This document shows, piece by piece, positions 26,979-38,182 of a DNA stretch of 53,320 nucleotides. The translations under genes and the position numbers were made by a program. The stretch covers positions 13,570 to 66,889 of the forward strand of contig NZ_JEMV01000029.1 of the NCBI RefSeq assembly GCF_000588875.1. Direction: 5' to 3'. Source of the DNA: Sphingobium sp. Ant17. GTDB lineage: Bacteria; Pseudomonadota; Alphaproteobacteria; Sphingomonadales; Sphingomonadaceae. The first letter of the stretch is position 1. Each line of letters starts with the position of its first letter. The notes below the pieces were generated by a model that was not told where the DNA came from, made no database searches, and saw only the letters and a list, made by a program, of their open reading frames with translations.

Positions 26979-29900
26979 CCGCGCTCGACCAGGATCCCCT
27001 CTGGTACAAGGACGCCGTCATCTATCAGGTGCACGTCAAGTCCTTCTTCGATTCCAATAATGATGGCATCGGCGATTTCGCCGGGCTGATGGCGAAGCTG
27101 GATTATATCGCTGAACTCGGCGTCACCGCGATCTGGCTGCTGCCCTTCTACCCCAGCCCGCGCCGCGACGATGGCTATGACATCGGCGAATATCGCGAGG
27201 TCAGCCCCGATTACGGGACGATGGACGACGCCCGCGCGTTTATCGAGGCGGCGCATGCGCGCGGGATGCGCGTGATCACCGAATTGGTGATCAACCACAC
27301 CTCGGACCAGCACCCCTGGTTTCAGGCAGCGCGCAAGGCACCTGCGGGTAGCCCGGAGCGCGATTTCTATGTCTGGTCGGACAGCGACAAACTCTATTCG
27401 GGCACACGCATCATCTTTTGCGACACCGAAAAGTCGAACTGGACCTGGGACGACGAGGCGCAGGCCTATTTCTGGCATCGCTTCTATTCGCACCAGCCCG
27501 ACCTCAATTTCGACAATCCCAAAGTGCTCGAAGAAGTGCTGTCGGTGATGCATTTCTGGCTCGACGCCGGGGTCGACGGGCTGCGGCTCGACGCCATCCC
27601 CTATCTGATCGAGCGCGACGGCACGTCGAACGAGAATCTGCCCGAAACACATGAAGTGCTGAAGAAAATCCGCGCCGATCTCGACGCGCATTATCCTGAC
27701 CGGATGCTGCTGGCCGAGGCCAATATGTGGCCCGAAGATACCCAGCAATATTTCGGCGACACCAACGATCAGGGCTATGGCGACGAATGCCATATGTCGT
27801 TCCACTTTCCGCTGATGCCGCGCATGTACATGGCAGTGGCGCAGGAGGATCGCTTCCCGATCACCGACATCATGCGCCAGACGCCCGACATTCCCGACAA
27901 CTGCCAATGGGCGATCTTCCTGCGCAACCATGACGAACTGACGCTTGAAATGGTGACCGATCAGGAGCGGGATTACCTGTGGAACACCTATGCCGCCGAC
28001 AAGCGCGCGCGGATCAACCTCGGCATCCGTCGCCGCCTCGCGCCGCTGATGGAACGCGATCGTCGCCGGATCGAGCTGATGAACGCGCTGCTGCTGACGA
28101 TGCCGGGCACACCGGTGCTCTATTATGGTGACGAGATCGGGATGGGCGACAATGTCTATCTCGGCGATCGCGACGGGGTGCGCACGCCGATGCAATGGTC
28201 GTCGGATCGCAATGGCGGCTTCTCGCGCGCCGATCCCGCCAGCCTGACGCTGCCCGCGATCATGGACCCGCTCTATGGGTTCCAGGCCGTGAGTGTCGAG
28301 GCGCAGGAGCGCGACCAGCATTCGATGCTCAACTGGGTCAAGCGGATGCTGGCGGTGCGCCGCGAGCATCAGGCGTTCGGGCGCGGCACGCAGCGTTTCC
28401 TGCGCCCCGCCAACCGCAAGATCCTGGCCTATCTGCGCGAATTGGACGGCGAAGTGGTGTTGTGCGTCGCTAACCTGGGCCGCACGGCGCAGGCGGTCGA
28501 ACTCGACCTGCATGAATTCGTCGGCCGCACTCCGGTCGAAATGTCGGGTGGCGCAACCTTCCCGGCGATCGGCCAACTGCCCTATCTGCTGACGCTGCCT
28601 CCCTATGGCTTCCTGTGGTTCAAACTGGCCAATGACGAGGCGGCACCCGACTGGTCGAGCGCGGCCCCGGCCGCCGACGTCGAACGCTATACCTTCGTAC
28701 TGCGCCCGGACCTTGCAGGCGTGACGCAGGGCCGCAACGCGCAGGTGCTGGAGGGCGAAATCCTGCCAGCCTATGTCCCGCATCGCCGCTGGTTCGGCGA
28801 GAAGGACGAGACGATCGGGCAGGTGCGCGTCGCGCGGACGATCGCGATGCCGCAGGCGAGCGATCTGGTGCTGACCATCATCGAGGTCACCACGGACGCA
28901 GGTACGCAGACCTATACGCTGCCGCTGGGTATCGCCTGGGAAGGCGAGCAATATGGCCCATTTGCCTCGAACCTGGCGATCGGCCGGGTGCGGCGCGAAC
29001 GGCGCGTGGGGTTGTTGACCGATGGCTTCGCGGTCGCCGAATTTGCCGAAGCGGTGATCGGCGCGCTCAAGCGCGGCGATGCCGTGGCGGTCGATGGCGG
29101 GACGCTGCGCTTCACCGCCACGGACGCGCTCGACATCGAGCCTGATGCCGTGCCCGAATGGATCGGCGCCGAACAATCGAACAGCACGATGGTGCTTGGC
29201 GAACGCGCGGTCCTGAAATTGTTGCGCAAGGTGCAGCCGGGCGTCCATCCCGATGCCGAGATGGTGCGCTATCTCGCCGCCAAGGGCTTTGAGAATGTGC
29301 CCGCGATCCTGGGTGAGGTTTGGCTCGATGAGGGCGACACTTCTACCCTGCTGATGCTGGTCCAGCGCTTCGTCTATAATCAGGGCGATGGCTGGGCATG
29401 GACGCTGAGCATGCTCGACCGGCTGGCGACCGATGCCGACTGGAGTTCGTCGAACTACGAGAATTTCGCGTGCAATATCGGGTGCCGTGTCGCGGAAATG
29501 CACGGTGTATTGGCAGCGCCGAGCGACGACGCGGCCTTCGCGCCTGAAGCGATGACGCTGGCCGATGCCGATCGGCTGTCGGGTCGGATCGAGGGACAGG
29601 TCGATAAGGCGCTGGGGTCGCTTGGAACGGCGACGCTCAGTGAGGCTGAGGCCGAAGCTGCCGCCTATCTGCGCGACAATCGGTCGGCGCTGATGGACCG
29701 CATCAAGGCAGTCGCGCGACAGGCCGAGGGTCGCACCCGCACCCGTATCCATGGCGATCTGCATCTGGGCCAGATGCTGGTGACCGGCAGCGACGTGATG
29801 CTGATCGACTTTGAAGGCGAACCCGTGCGCTCGCTCGATGAGCGCCGCGCCAAGGATTTGCCGGAGCGCGACATCGCCGGCGTCCTGCGGTCGTTCGATT

Positions 29901-30187
29901 ATGCCGCCGCCGTCGCCGAGCGCGCCCGCCCAGCCATGACCGACACCGACGAAGCCCGCACCGATGCGCGCTACGAGGATTTCCGTCGCAGCGCCTGCCA
30001 GGCGTTCATCGACGGCTATCAGGGCGTGTCGCAGGCGATCGACACACCGCTGCTCGACCTGATGATCCTCGAAAAGGCCGCCTATGAAGTCGCCTATGAG
30101 GCGGCCAATCGGCCCGCCTGGATCGGCGTGCCGATCGCCGGTCTGGCGCGCGCCGCCCAAAGCCTGCTGCAGGAGACATCGGCATGA
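26975..30187 (+). CDS. treS: Trehalose synthase / maltokinase fusion (TreS-Pep2)
   Basis: Bifunctional enzyme of 1070 residues. The N-terminal half (about 1-550) is GH13 trehalose synthase, which interconverts trehalose and maltose: [20 protein letters not shown], the nucleophile in [10 protein letters not shown], the acid/base in [17 protein letters not shown], and [18 protein letters not shown]. The C-terminal half (about 590-1065) is a maltokinase that makes maltose-1-phosphate: a cap region ([15 protein letters not shown]), the kinase loop in [13 protein letters not shown] and the metal-binding IDFEGEP. The fusion hands maltose directly to phosphorylation, and GlgE is encoded just upstream. 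The ATG overlaps the glgE stop (ATGA). The frame is intact throughout. Confidence 0.95.
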   Translation: MTALDQDPLWYKDAVIYQVHVKSFFDSNNDGIGDFAGLMAKLDYIAELGVTAIWLLPFYPSPRRDDGYDIGEYREVSPDYGTMDDARAFIEAAHARGMRVITELVINHTSDQHPWFQAARKAPAGSPERDFYVWSDSDKLYSGTRIIFCDTEKSNWTWDDEAQAYFWHRFYSHQPDLNFDNPKVLEEVLSVMHFWLDAGVDGLRLDAIPYLIERDGTSNENLPETHEVLKKIRADLDAHYPDRMLLAEANMWPEDTQQYFGDTNDQGYGDECHMSFHFPLMPRMYMAVAQEDRFPITDIMRQTPDIPDNCQWAIFLRNHDELTLEMVTDQERDYLWNTYAADKRARINLGIRRRLAPLMERDRRRIELMNALLLTMPGTPVLYYGDEIGMGDNVYLGDRDGVRTPMQWSSDRNGGFSRADPASLTLPAIMDPLYGFQAVSVEAQERDQHSMLNWVKRMLAVRREHQAFGRGTQRFLRPANRKILAYLRELDGEVVLCVANLGRTAQAVELDLHEFVGRTPVEMSGGATFPAIGQLPYLLTLPPYGFLWFKLANDEAAPDWSSAAPAADVERYTFVLRPDLAGVTQGRNAQVLEGEILPAYVPHRRWFGEKDETIGQVRVARTIAMPQASDLVLTIIEVTTDAGTQTYTLPLGIAWEGEQYGPFASNLAIGRVRRERRVGLLTDGFAVAEFAEAVIGALKRGDAVAVDGGTLRFTATDALDIEPDAVPEWIGAEQSNSTMVLGERAVLKLLRKVQPGVHPDAEMVRYLAAKGFENVPAILGEVWLDEGDTSTLLMLVQRFVYNQGDGWAWTLSMLDRLATDADWSSSNYENFACNIGCRVAEMHGVLAAPSDDAAFAPEAMTLADADRLSGRIEGQVDKALGSLGTATLSEAEAEAAAYLRDNRSALMDRIKAVARQAEGRTRTRIHGDLHLGQMLVTGSDVMLIDFEGEPVRSLDERRAKDLPERDIAGVLRSFDYAAAVAERARPAMTDTDEARTDARYEDFRRSACQAFIDGYQGVSQAIDTPLLDLMILEKAAYEVAYEAANRPAWIGVPIAGLARAAQSLLQETSA

Positions 30188-32370
30188 ACGCGCGCCATGA
30201 ATTGCTGGGGGCGACAGCCGCCTTGCTCGAAAGTCGATTGGACGACCCGTTCGCGATGCTGGGCGCGCATGATGGCGAAGTACGGACATTCCAGCCCGGT
30301 GCCCAAGCGGTGACGCTGATCGCGCGCGATGACAGCCGCGCGATCGGCGCGCTCGACGAGCTTGCCCCCGGCTTGTTCGTTGGTCGGCTGGACAAAGATG
30401 TCCCCTATGCGCTGCGCATCGCCTGGCCGGGCGGCGCGGTGCAGGAAACCGAAGACCCTTATGGCTTTGGACTGGTGCTGGGCGATCTCGATTTGCATCT
30501 GTTCAACGAGGGACGGCATCTTGACCTCGCGCGCGTCATGGGCGCGCATCCCAAAATGATCGACGGCATCGACGGCGTTGCCTTTTCGGTCTGGGCACCC
30601 AATGCCCGCCGGGCATCGGTGGTGGGCGACTTCAACGGCTGGGACGGACGACGGCACCCCATGCGGCTGCGCCTGGGGGCTGGCGTATGGGAATTGTTCG
30701 TGCCACGCATCGGTGCTGGCACCCATTATAAGTTCGAGATCGCCGGAGCCGATGGCAGCATCGTGCAAAAGGCCGACCCGTTGGCGCGCCAGACCGAAAT
30801 GCCACCCGCGACCGGATCGATCGTCGCGCCAGCGCCGGACTATGTCTGGTCCGATGCCGACTGGCTCGCCGAGCGCGCCGCGCGCCATGCGCCCGATGCG
30901 CCGATCTCGATCTACGAGGTGCATCCCGCCTCCTGGCTGCGGCCGGGTGACGATCCCACAGGCACGCTCGACTGGCAGGCGCTGGGCGATCGGCTGATCC
31001 CCTATGTTGTCGATATGGGCTTTACCCATGTCGAATTGCTGCCGATCATGGAACATCCCTTCGGCGGGTCATGGGGCTATCAGCCGCTGTCGCAATTCGC
31101 GCCCTCGGCGCGCTTCGGGCGGCCCGACCAGTTTGCAGGCTTCGTGGATGCCTGCCATCGCTCCGGCATCGGCGTGATCCTCGATTGGGTGCCCGCGCAT
31201 TTCCCGACCGATGCGCATGGCCTCGCGCATTTCGACGGGACGCCGCTCTATGAACATGCCGATCCGCGCGAGGGGTTCCATCAGGATTGGAACACGCTGA
31301 TCTATAATCTGGGTCGGCGCGAAGTGTCGGGCTTCCTGCTCGCTTCGGCCTTCTGGTGGCTCGAAACCTTCCATGTCGATGGGCTGCGCGTCGATGCGGT
31401 CGCGTCGATGCTGTACCGCGATTACAGCCGTGACGCTGGCGAATGGGTGCCCAACATCCATGGTGGGCGGGAGAATCTCGAATCGGTCGAATTCCTCAAG
31501 CGGATGAACAGCGTCGTTGCCGAACGCTTCCCCGGCGTGATGACGATCGCCGAGGAATCGACCGCGTGGCCCGGCGTGTCGGCCCCAGTGCCGCAGGGCG
31601 GCTTGGGCTTTTCCTATAAATGGAACATGGGCTGGATGCACGATACGCTCCAATATGTGGAGCGCGACCCACTCTATCGCCGCTGGCATCATGGCGAACT
31701 GACCTTCGGGATGGTCTATGCCTATTCCGAAAAATTCGTGTTGCCGATCAGCCATGACGAGGTCGTCCATGGCAAGGGATCGCTGATCGGCAAGATGCCC
31801 GGCGATCGCTGGCGGCAATTCGCCAATCTCCGCGCCTATTTCAGCTTCATGTGGACGCATCCGGGCAAGAAACTGCTCTTCATGGGCTGCGAGATCGCAC
31901 AGGATATCGAATGGAACCATGACACCCAGGTCTCATGGGATCTGCTCGACCAGCCCGAGCATGCTTCGATGCAGCGGCTGCTGCGCGACCTGAACCACCT
32001 CTATACGAAGGAACCGGCCCTGCATGCGCGGGATGCCGATCCGTCGGGCTTCCAGTGGATTGTCGGGGCCGATGCCGAACGCAGCATCCTCGTCTATGCC
32101 CGCCATGGCGCGCCGGGCGCCGCGCCGGTGGTGGTGGTCATCAACATGAGCCCCGATCCGCAGCATGACTATTGCATCGGCCTGCCGCGCGCGGGGCAGT
32201 GGCGCGAAATACTCAATAGCGATGCCGACATGTATGGCGGCGGGAACATCGGCAATGGCGGAATGGTTCATGCCTCCGCCGATCCGGCCGATGGCCAGCC
32301 CGCCAGCGCTGTCATCGTCGTCCCGCCGCTTGCCGGTTTGGTGCTCCGTTTCGAAGGAACCGACAGTTGA
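30184..32370 (+). CDS. glgB: 1,4-alpha-glucan branching enzyme
   Basis: Introduces alpha-1,6 branches into the glucan; 728 residues, the standard length of the two-module bacterial form. An N-terminal domain and CBM48 ([20 protein letters not shown]) precede the GH13 barrel: [20 protein letters not shown], the nucleophile in [15 protein letters not shown], the acid/base in [13 protein letters not shown], and [22 protein letters not shown]-terminal all-beta domain closes it. It overlaps treS and glgX by four bases each. Together with GlgE it makes a branched glucan without GlgA. Confidence 0.95.
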   Translation: MNARHELLGATAALLESRLDDPFAMLGAHDGEVRTFQPGAQAVTLIARDDSRAIGALDELAPGLFVGRLDKDVPYALRIAWPGGAVQETEDPYGFGLVLGDLDLHLFNEGRHLDLARVMGAHPKMIDGIDGVAFSVWAPNARRASVVGDFNGWDGRRHPMRLRLGAGVWELFVPRIGAGTHYKFEIAGADGSIVQKADPLARQTEMPPATGSIVAPAPDYVWSDADWLAERAARHAPDAPISIYEVHPASWLRPGDDPTGTLDWQALGDRLIPYVVDMGFTHVELLPIMEHPFGGSWGYQPLSQFAPSARFGRPDQFAGFVDACHRSGIGVILDWVPAHFPTDAHGLAHFDGTPLYEHADPREGFHQDWNTLIYNLGRREVSGFLLASAFWWLETFHVDGLRVDAVASMLYRDYSRDAGEWVPNIHGGRENLESVEFLKRMNSVVAERFPGVMTIAEESTAWPGVSAPVPQGGLGFSYKWNMGWMHDTLQYVERDPLYRRWHHGELTFGMVYAYSEKFVLPISHDEVVHGKGSLIGKMPGDRWRQFANLRAYFSFMWTHPGKKLLFMGCEIAQDIEWNHDTQVSWDLLDQPEHASMQRLLRDLNHLYTKEPALHARDADPSGFQWIVGADAERSILVYARHGAPGAAPVVVVINMSPDPQHDYCIGLPRAGQWREILNSDADMYGGGNIGNGGMVHASADPADGQPASAVIVVPPLAGLVLRFEGTDS

Positions 32371-34469
32371 ACTCACTTCCCGACCGGCTCGAATCCGGGT
32401 CAGCCTATCCTCTTGGTGCATCGTTTGACGGCTTGGGCGTCAACTTTGCGGTATTCTCGGCCCATGCCGAGAAAATCGAACTCTGTGTCTTCGATGAAAC
32501 CGGGCGGCGGGAACTGCGCCGCTACGAACTGCCCGAATGGACCGATGAAGTCTGGCACGGCTACCTGCCCGATGCGGGGCCTGGGCTGCTCTATGGCTAT
32601 CGCGCGCATGGCCGTTATGCGCCGGAAGAGGGGCACAGGTTCAATGCGAACAAGCTACTGCTTGATCCCTACGCGCGCAAATTGTCGGGGCCGGTGCGCT
32701 GGACCGACGCGCTGCACGGCTATCAGGTGCGCTCGAAGCGCGAGGATCTGAGCTTCGACCGCCGCGACAGCGCGCTCGCCATGCCCAAGGCGGTGGTGGT
32801 CGATGATCATTTCGACTGGTCGCGCGATGTGAAGCCCAACACGCCCTGGTCCGAAACGGTGATTTACGAAGCGCACGTCAAGGGCCTGACCAAGCTGTTC
32901 GACCTGGTGCCACCGCGCGAGCGGGGCACCTATGCGGCGCTCGGCCATCCCAAGGTGATCGAGCATTTGAAGCGCATCGGCGTGACCGCGCTCGAACTGA
33001 TGCCGATCCATGCCTTCACCCAGGATCGCTTCCTGCAGGAAAAGGGGCTGCGCAACTATTGGGGCTATAATACGCTCGGCTTCTTCGCGCCTGAACAAAG
33101 CTATTTCGCGACGGATACGCAGGACGAACTGCGCCGCGCGGTCCGCCGCCTCCATGCCGCGGGGATCGAGGTGATCCTCGATGTCGTCTATAACCACACC
33201 TGCGAAGGCTCCGAGCGCGGGCCGACTTTGTCGTGGCGTGGGCTCGACAATGCGACCTATTACCGGCTGCTGCCCGATAATCTGCGCTATTCGATCAACG
33301 ACACCGGCACCGGCAACACGCTGAACCTGTCCAAGGCGCGGGTGATCCAGATGGTGGCCGACAGCCTGCGCTATTGGGCGACCAGTTTCGGGATCGACGG
33401 CTTCCGTTTCGATCTGGGGCTGACGCTGGGGCGGGAGGATCATGGTTTCGATCCAGGCGCGGCCTTCTTCGACGTGCTGCGACAGGATCCGGTGCTGGGA
33501 CGGCTGAAGCTGATGACCGAGCCGTGGGACATCGGCCCCGGCGGCTATCAACTCGGAAACTTCCCGCCCTCCTTCGCGGAATGGAACGACAAATATCGCG
33601 ATACCGTGCGCAAATTCTGGCGCGGCGACCCGTCGCAACGGGGCGATCTGGCAGCGCGGCTGGCGGGGTCGGGCGACCTGTTCGACCGGCGCGCCCGGCG
33701 TCCCTGGGCCAGCATCAACCTGATCGGCGCGCATGATGGCTTCACCCTGGCCGACACCGTCGCCTATGAACAGCGCCACAATGAAGCCAATGGCGAGGAT
33801 AATCGCGACGGCCATTCGGAAAATTATTCGCGCAACTGGGGCGCGGAGGGGCCAACCGACGATCCCGACATCAACCATGCCCGGGCGCGGGTTATGCGCT
33901 CGATGCTGACGACGCTGCTCACTTCGCTCGGCACGCCGATGCTGGTGGCGGGCGACGAGTTCGGCCGGACTCAGAACGGCAATAACAACGCCTATTGCCA
34001 GGATAATGAGATTAGCTGGCTCGATTGGGACCAGGCGCGCTCGCCCGAAGGTGAGGCGCTGATCGATTTCACCGCGCGGCTGGCCGCGCTGCGTCGGCGC
34101 TATCCGATGCTGCGCGCGGGCAATTTCCTCTATGGCGATGGATCGCCGGGGCAGGGCATTGACGATCTGGCCTGGTGGGATGAACGCGGCGAGCAACTTT
34201 CGCCGGAAGATTGGGACAATCCCGACGGCCGCGCGCTCGTGATGCGCCGGTCGATCCGGCTGGACAGCGGCGAAATCGAGTCGGTTACATTGCTGCTTAA
34301 CGCCTCACCCGAACCGATCCTGTTCAAGCTGCCGCCCCCCGATGGGCAGCGCATGGTGATGATCGACAGCGCCAAGCCCGAACAGGAGCCGTCCGAAGTC
34401 ATGGATGGCGAATATGAGGTCGGCCCGCAGGGGGCCGCGCTGCTGACATGGAAGATGGCCGCCGAATGA
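32367..34469 (+). CDS. glgX: Glycogen debranching enzyme (isoamylase type)
   Basis: Hydrolyses alpha-1,6 branches; 700 residues. CBM48-like start ([20 protein letters not shown]), [34 protein letters not shown], the nucleophile in [15 protein letters not shown], the acid/base in [20 protein letters not shown], and [20 protein letters not shown] are all characteristic of GlgX/TreX. The start is TTG inside the glgB stop (TTGA), so translation is coupled. Debranched chains would feed TreY/TreZ downstream and MalQ. Confidence 0.94.
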   Translation: MNSLPDRLESGSAYPLGASFDGLGVNFAVFSAHAEKIELCVFDETGRRELRRYELPEWTDEVWHGYLPDAGPGLLYGYRAHGRYAPEEGHRFNANKLLLDPYARKLSGPVRWTDALHGYQVRSKREDLSFDRRDSALAMPKAVVVDDHFDWSRDVKPNTPWSETVIYEAHVKGLTKLFDLVPPRERGTYAALGHPKVIEHLKRIGVTALELMPIHAFTQDRFLQEKGLRNYWGYNTLGFFAPEQSYFATDTQDELRRAVRRLHAAGIEVILDVVYNHTCEGSERGPTLSWRGLDNATYYRLLPDNLRYSINDTGTGNTLNLSKARVIQMVADSLRYWATSFGIDGFRFDLGLTLGREDHGFDPGAAFFDVLRQDPVLGRLKLMTEPWDIGPGGYQLGNFPPSFAEWNDKYRDTVRKFWRGDPSQRGDLAARLAGSGDLFDRRARRPWASINLIGAHDGFTLADTVAYEQRHNEANGEDNRDGHSENYSRNWGAEGPTDDPDINHARARVMRSMLTTLLTSLGTPMLVAGDEFGRTQNGNNNAYCQDNEISWLDWDQARSPEGEALIDFTARLAALRRRYPMLRAGNFLYGDGSPGQGIDDLAWWDERGEQLSPEDWDNPDGRALVMRRSIRLDSGEIESVTLLLNASPEPILFKLPPPDGQRMVMIDSAKPEQEPSEVMDGEYEVGPQGAALLTWKMAAE

Positions 34470-36177
34470 CCCATTGGGGACCAGTCCTACTGACGCCCGA
34501 GCGCACACGCTTCCGCCTTTGGGCACCCGATCGCGATGCGGTGACGCTGGAGATCGACGGGGCCGCGCCGGTGGCGATGGCGCGTGAGGCCGATGGCTGG
34601 TTCGCGGTCGAGGCGGCGGCGGGGGCGGGGACGCGCTATCGCTTCCGGCTCGACGCCGATCTGGCGGTGCCAGACCCTGCCTCGCGCGGCCAGTCGGGGG
34701 GCGTCCATGGCTGGAGCGTCGTTGTCGATCCCGGCACCTATCGTTGGCAGACCGACGATTGGCGCGGTCGACCGTGGGAAGAGGCGGTCATATGGGAAGT
34801 GCATGTGGGAACGCTCGGCGGCTTTGCGGGCGTGGCGGAAACGCTGCCCGCGCTCGCTGACCTTGGCATCACCGCGATCGAACTGATGCCGGCCAATGCC
34901 TTCGGCGGCACCCGCAATTGGGGTTATGACGGCGTATTACCGTTCGCGCCTGCGGAAAGCTATGGCACGCCCGATGACCTCAAAGCGCTGATCGATCGCG
35001 CCCATGGCCTGGGGCTGATGGTGTTCCTCGACGTGGTCTATAATCATTTCGGGCCGGACGGAAATTATCTGGGGGCTTACGCGGCGGGCTTTTTCGACGC
35101 CGAGGTGCATACGCCATGGGGCGGGGCGGTCGCGGTCGAAACGCCTGCGGTTCATGCCTTCTTCCGCGAAAATGCGTCGATGTGGCTGAACGACTATCGC
35201 TTCGACGGGCTGCGGTTCGACGCAGTACATGCGATCGGCAATGCGGATTTTCTGGACGAGTTGGCAGGCGAATTACGCGCGGTGACCGGCCCAGACCGGC
35301 ATGTCCATCTGGTGCTGGAGAATGAACATAACGATGCCGACCGCCTGACCCCCGCGCGCTACGACGCGCAATGGAATGATGATTTCCACAATGTCCTGCA
35401 TGTGTTGCTGACCGGCGAGACCAGCGGCTATTATGCCGACTTCGCCGAGCGTCCCGCCGAGCGGCTGGCGCGCTGCTTGGGCGAGGGCTTCATCTATCAG
35501 GGCGAAGGATCGCCCAACCATGACGGCAAGCCCCGGGGGACGCCGAGCGCGCACCTGCCGCCGACGGCCTTCGTGTCGTTCCTGCAAAATCACGACCAGA
35601 TCGGCAACCGCGCCATGGGTGAGCGGCTGACGCTGCTGGCCGATCCCGCCAAGCTGCGCGCGGCGACCGCGCTGCTGCTGCTGTCGCCGCAAATACCCTT
35701 GCTGTTCATGGGCGATGAGCATGGCAGCCAATCGCCTTTCCTGTTCTTCACCGATTTCCATGATGACCTGGCCGATGCCGTGCGTGAAGGGCGTCGTCGC
35801 GAGTTCGCCCAGTTTGCGGCCTTCGCCGATCCGGCGGCGCGCGCGCGGATACCCGATCCCAATGCCGAAGCCACGTTCGCGCAATCGCGCGCCATGCCGG
35901 GGCCATCGGCGGACGCGTGGCGGGCGCTCTATGCGCAATTGCTGGCGCTGCGGCGCGATGTGATCGTGCCGCGCCTCAAGGGCGCGCAGGCGATCGGGGC
36001 CGAGGCGGTCGCGAGGGCGCGGTGACCGCCCGCTGGCGCATGGGCGACGGGGCCACGCTGACCCTCGCCATCAATCTGGCGGATCAGCCAGCGGCCTTTC
36101 CAGAGATGGCCGATCCGCTGTTCGCGCTGGGCGAAGCCGGATCACCAGGCAGCTTTGGCGCGTGGATCGACCGATGA
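34466..36177 (+). CDS. treZ: Malto-oligosyltrehalose trehalohydrolase, one frame break near the 3' end
   Basis: Releases trehalose from maltooligosyltrehalose made by TreY; 570 residues after repair. The N-terminal domain (GPVLLTPERTRFRLWAPDRD) leads into the GH13 barrel: ELMPANAFGGTRNWGYDGVL, VVYNHFGPDGNYL, the nucleophile in DGLRFDAVHAI, the acid/base in LVLENEHNDADRL, and SFLQNHDQIGNRAMGERL. One G is missing near 36010: GAEAV should continue GEGAVTARWRMGDG and run to the stop at 36175-36177. Only the last 55 or so residues are affected. It overlaps glgX and malQ by ATGA. Confidence 0.92.
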
Positions 36178-38182
36178 GCCTGCTCCATGATCTGGCGCAA
36201 GCCGCTGGCCTGCAGATCGACTGGGAAGATGCCATGGGCGCGCCGCAGCGCGTGTCGGATGCGTCGCTGATCGCGATCCTCGCGGCGCTCGGCTACCCCG
36301 CCGGCAGCGACGCCGCGATGGCCGACAGCCTGGCGCGGATCGCGCAGGACCACGACAGCGCCTGCGGCTTCGTATCTGCGGTAGTGGGCGAACCGTTGCT
36401 GCTTCCGACTGCCTGTGGCGAAGCGGGGCCTGCCACACTGATCCTTGAAGACGGCACCCGCCGGGACATCATGGTCGAGGCCACCAATGCGGGCCTGCGC
36501 GTCCCCGCGATCGATATAATAGGCTATCACCGCCTGATCCTTGGCGCGCGGGACATCCGCGTTGCCATCGCCCCGCCGCGCTGTTTCTCGATCGAGGACG
36601 CCGTCGGCGACCGCCGCCTCTGGGGACCGGCGGTGCAGATCGCAGCGCTGCGCGACGATAGCGACAGCGCCTTTGGTGATTTCGGCACTTTGGCTCGAAC
36701 CGCGCGCGCCTTTGCCGCGCGCGGCGCCGACGCGATCGCCATTAGTCCCGTGCATGCGCTGTTCCCCGCCGACGCCAGCCGGTTCAGCCCCTATGCGCCT
36801 TCGACCCGGCTGTTCCTGAATGTCCTCTACGCGGATCCGGCCCTGGTCGGTGCCGAGGCTGCAGCGTCGGAAACCGGTGACCTGATCGACTGGAAGAACG
36901 CCATCCCCGACCGGCTGCGGATGCTACGCCAGGCCTATGACCGCCGATCCGAAGCGGTGCGCGCCGATGTGGCGGCTTATGCGGCGAAGGGTGGCGAAGA
37001 CCTCGAACGCCATGCCCGCTTCGACGCACTCCACGCCCATTTCTTCGCGGAAACGGGCGCGCAGGCTGGCGCGACTGGCCCGCCGACTATCACGATCCCC
37101 ATGGCGCGGCGGTCACCCGCTTTTCTGCCGAACATGCCGATGCGGTCGGCTTCTATTTGTTCCTCCAATGGCTCGCAAAGCGCAGCCTGGACGAAGCCCA
37201 GCGCGCCGCGATCGACAGCGGCATGGCGCTGGGGCTGATCGCCGATCTGGCGGTCGGCATGGATTCGGGCGGCAGCCACGCCTGGAGCCGTCCCGACGAT
37301 CTGCTCACCGGCCTGTCGATCGGCGCGCCACCCGATTTGCTGGGACCGGACGGGCAAAGCTGGGGCATCACCGGCTTTTCGCCGCTGGCATTGCAGCGAA
37401 CCGGCTTTGAACCCTTCATCGCGACGCTGCGCGCGGCGCTCGATCATGCCGGTGGCATCCGCATCGACCATGCGCTGGGGTTGCGGCGCTTATGGGTCGT
37501 GCCCGAAGGCGCATCACCGACCGAAGGCGCTTATCTGGCCATGCCCGTCGATGACCTGTTCCGCCTGATCGCGCTCGAATCACATCGCGCGCGCGCCGTG
37601 GTGATCGGCGAGGATTTGGGCACCGTGCCTGAAGGCTTCCGCCCGGCAATGGACGCCATGGCCATGCTCGGCATGCGCGTCCTGTGGTTTGAACGGAACG
37701 CGGAGGGCGGTTTCCTGCCCGCCAAAGATTATGCCACCGATGCAGCCGCCATGACGGGCACGCATGATTTGGCCACCGTCGCAGGCTGGTGGCGCGGCCG
37801 TGATATCGAATGGCAGTGGCAGCTCGGCCGCACCTCGCGCGCCGCCAATGAGGCCGCTGATCAGGCCGCGCGCGCCGACGAACGCACCAGCTTGTGGGCC
37901 GCCCTGGTTGCAGCAGGCGTGGCCGAAGGGCGACAACCCGCCCCCGACGATCCCGGCCGCGTCATCGACGCCGCGCTCGCCTTCATCGGGCGCACACCAT
38001 CGGTGCTGGCGATCGTACCGATGGAGGACGTCATCGGCGCGGTCGAACAGCCCAATTTGCCCGGCACGATTGACGAACATCCCAATTGGCGTCGCCGCAT
38101 GCCCGCAGCGACCGGCACGTTACTTGCCCGTCCCGATATTGCCGCGCGCCTCGCCGCCTTCGACACGGAAAGACGATCATGA
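36174..38182 (+). CDS. malQ: 4-alpha-glucanotransferase (amylomaltase), one frame break as read
   Basis: GH77 enzyme that transfers maltooligosaccharide segments; 669 residues after repair. The N-terminal half has the RVSDASLIAILAALGYPA-type start seen in proteobacterial MalQ. One base is missing near 37065 (GAQ should continue with xWRDWPADYHDPHGAAVTRF). After it, ADAVGFYLFLQWLAKRSLDE, LIADLAVGMDSGGSHAW, the nucleophile in GIRIDHALGLRRLWVVPEG, the acid/base in VVIGEDLGTVPEGFR, and TGTHDLATVAGWWRGRDIEW are all present. It sits between treZ and treY with 4-bp overlaps, so it probably reshapes chains left by GlgX and TreZ. Confidence 0.92.

Noticed and set aside
26939..30289. Open frame of 1116 codons on the minus strand opposite treS
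   Set aside because: It is a shadow of the GC-rich treS gene; the sense protein has all catalytic motifs and the antisense one is His/Arg/Ile-rich with no domain I know.
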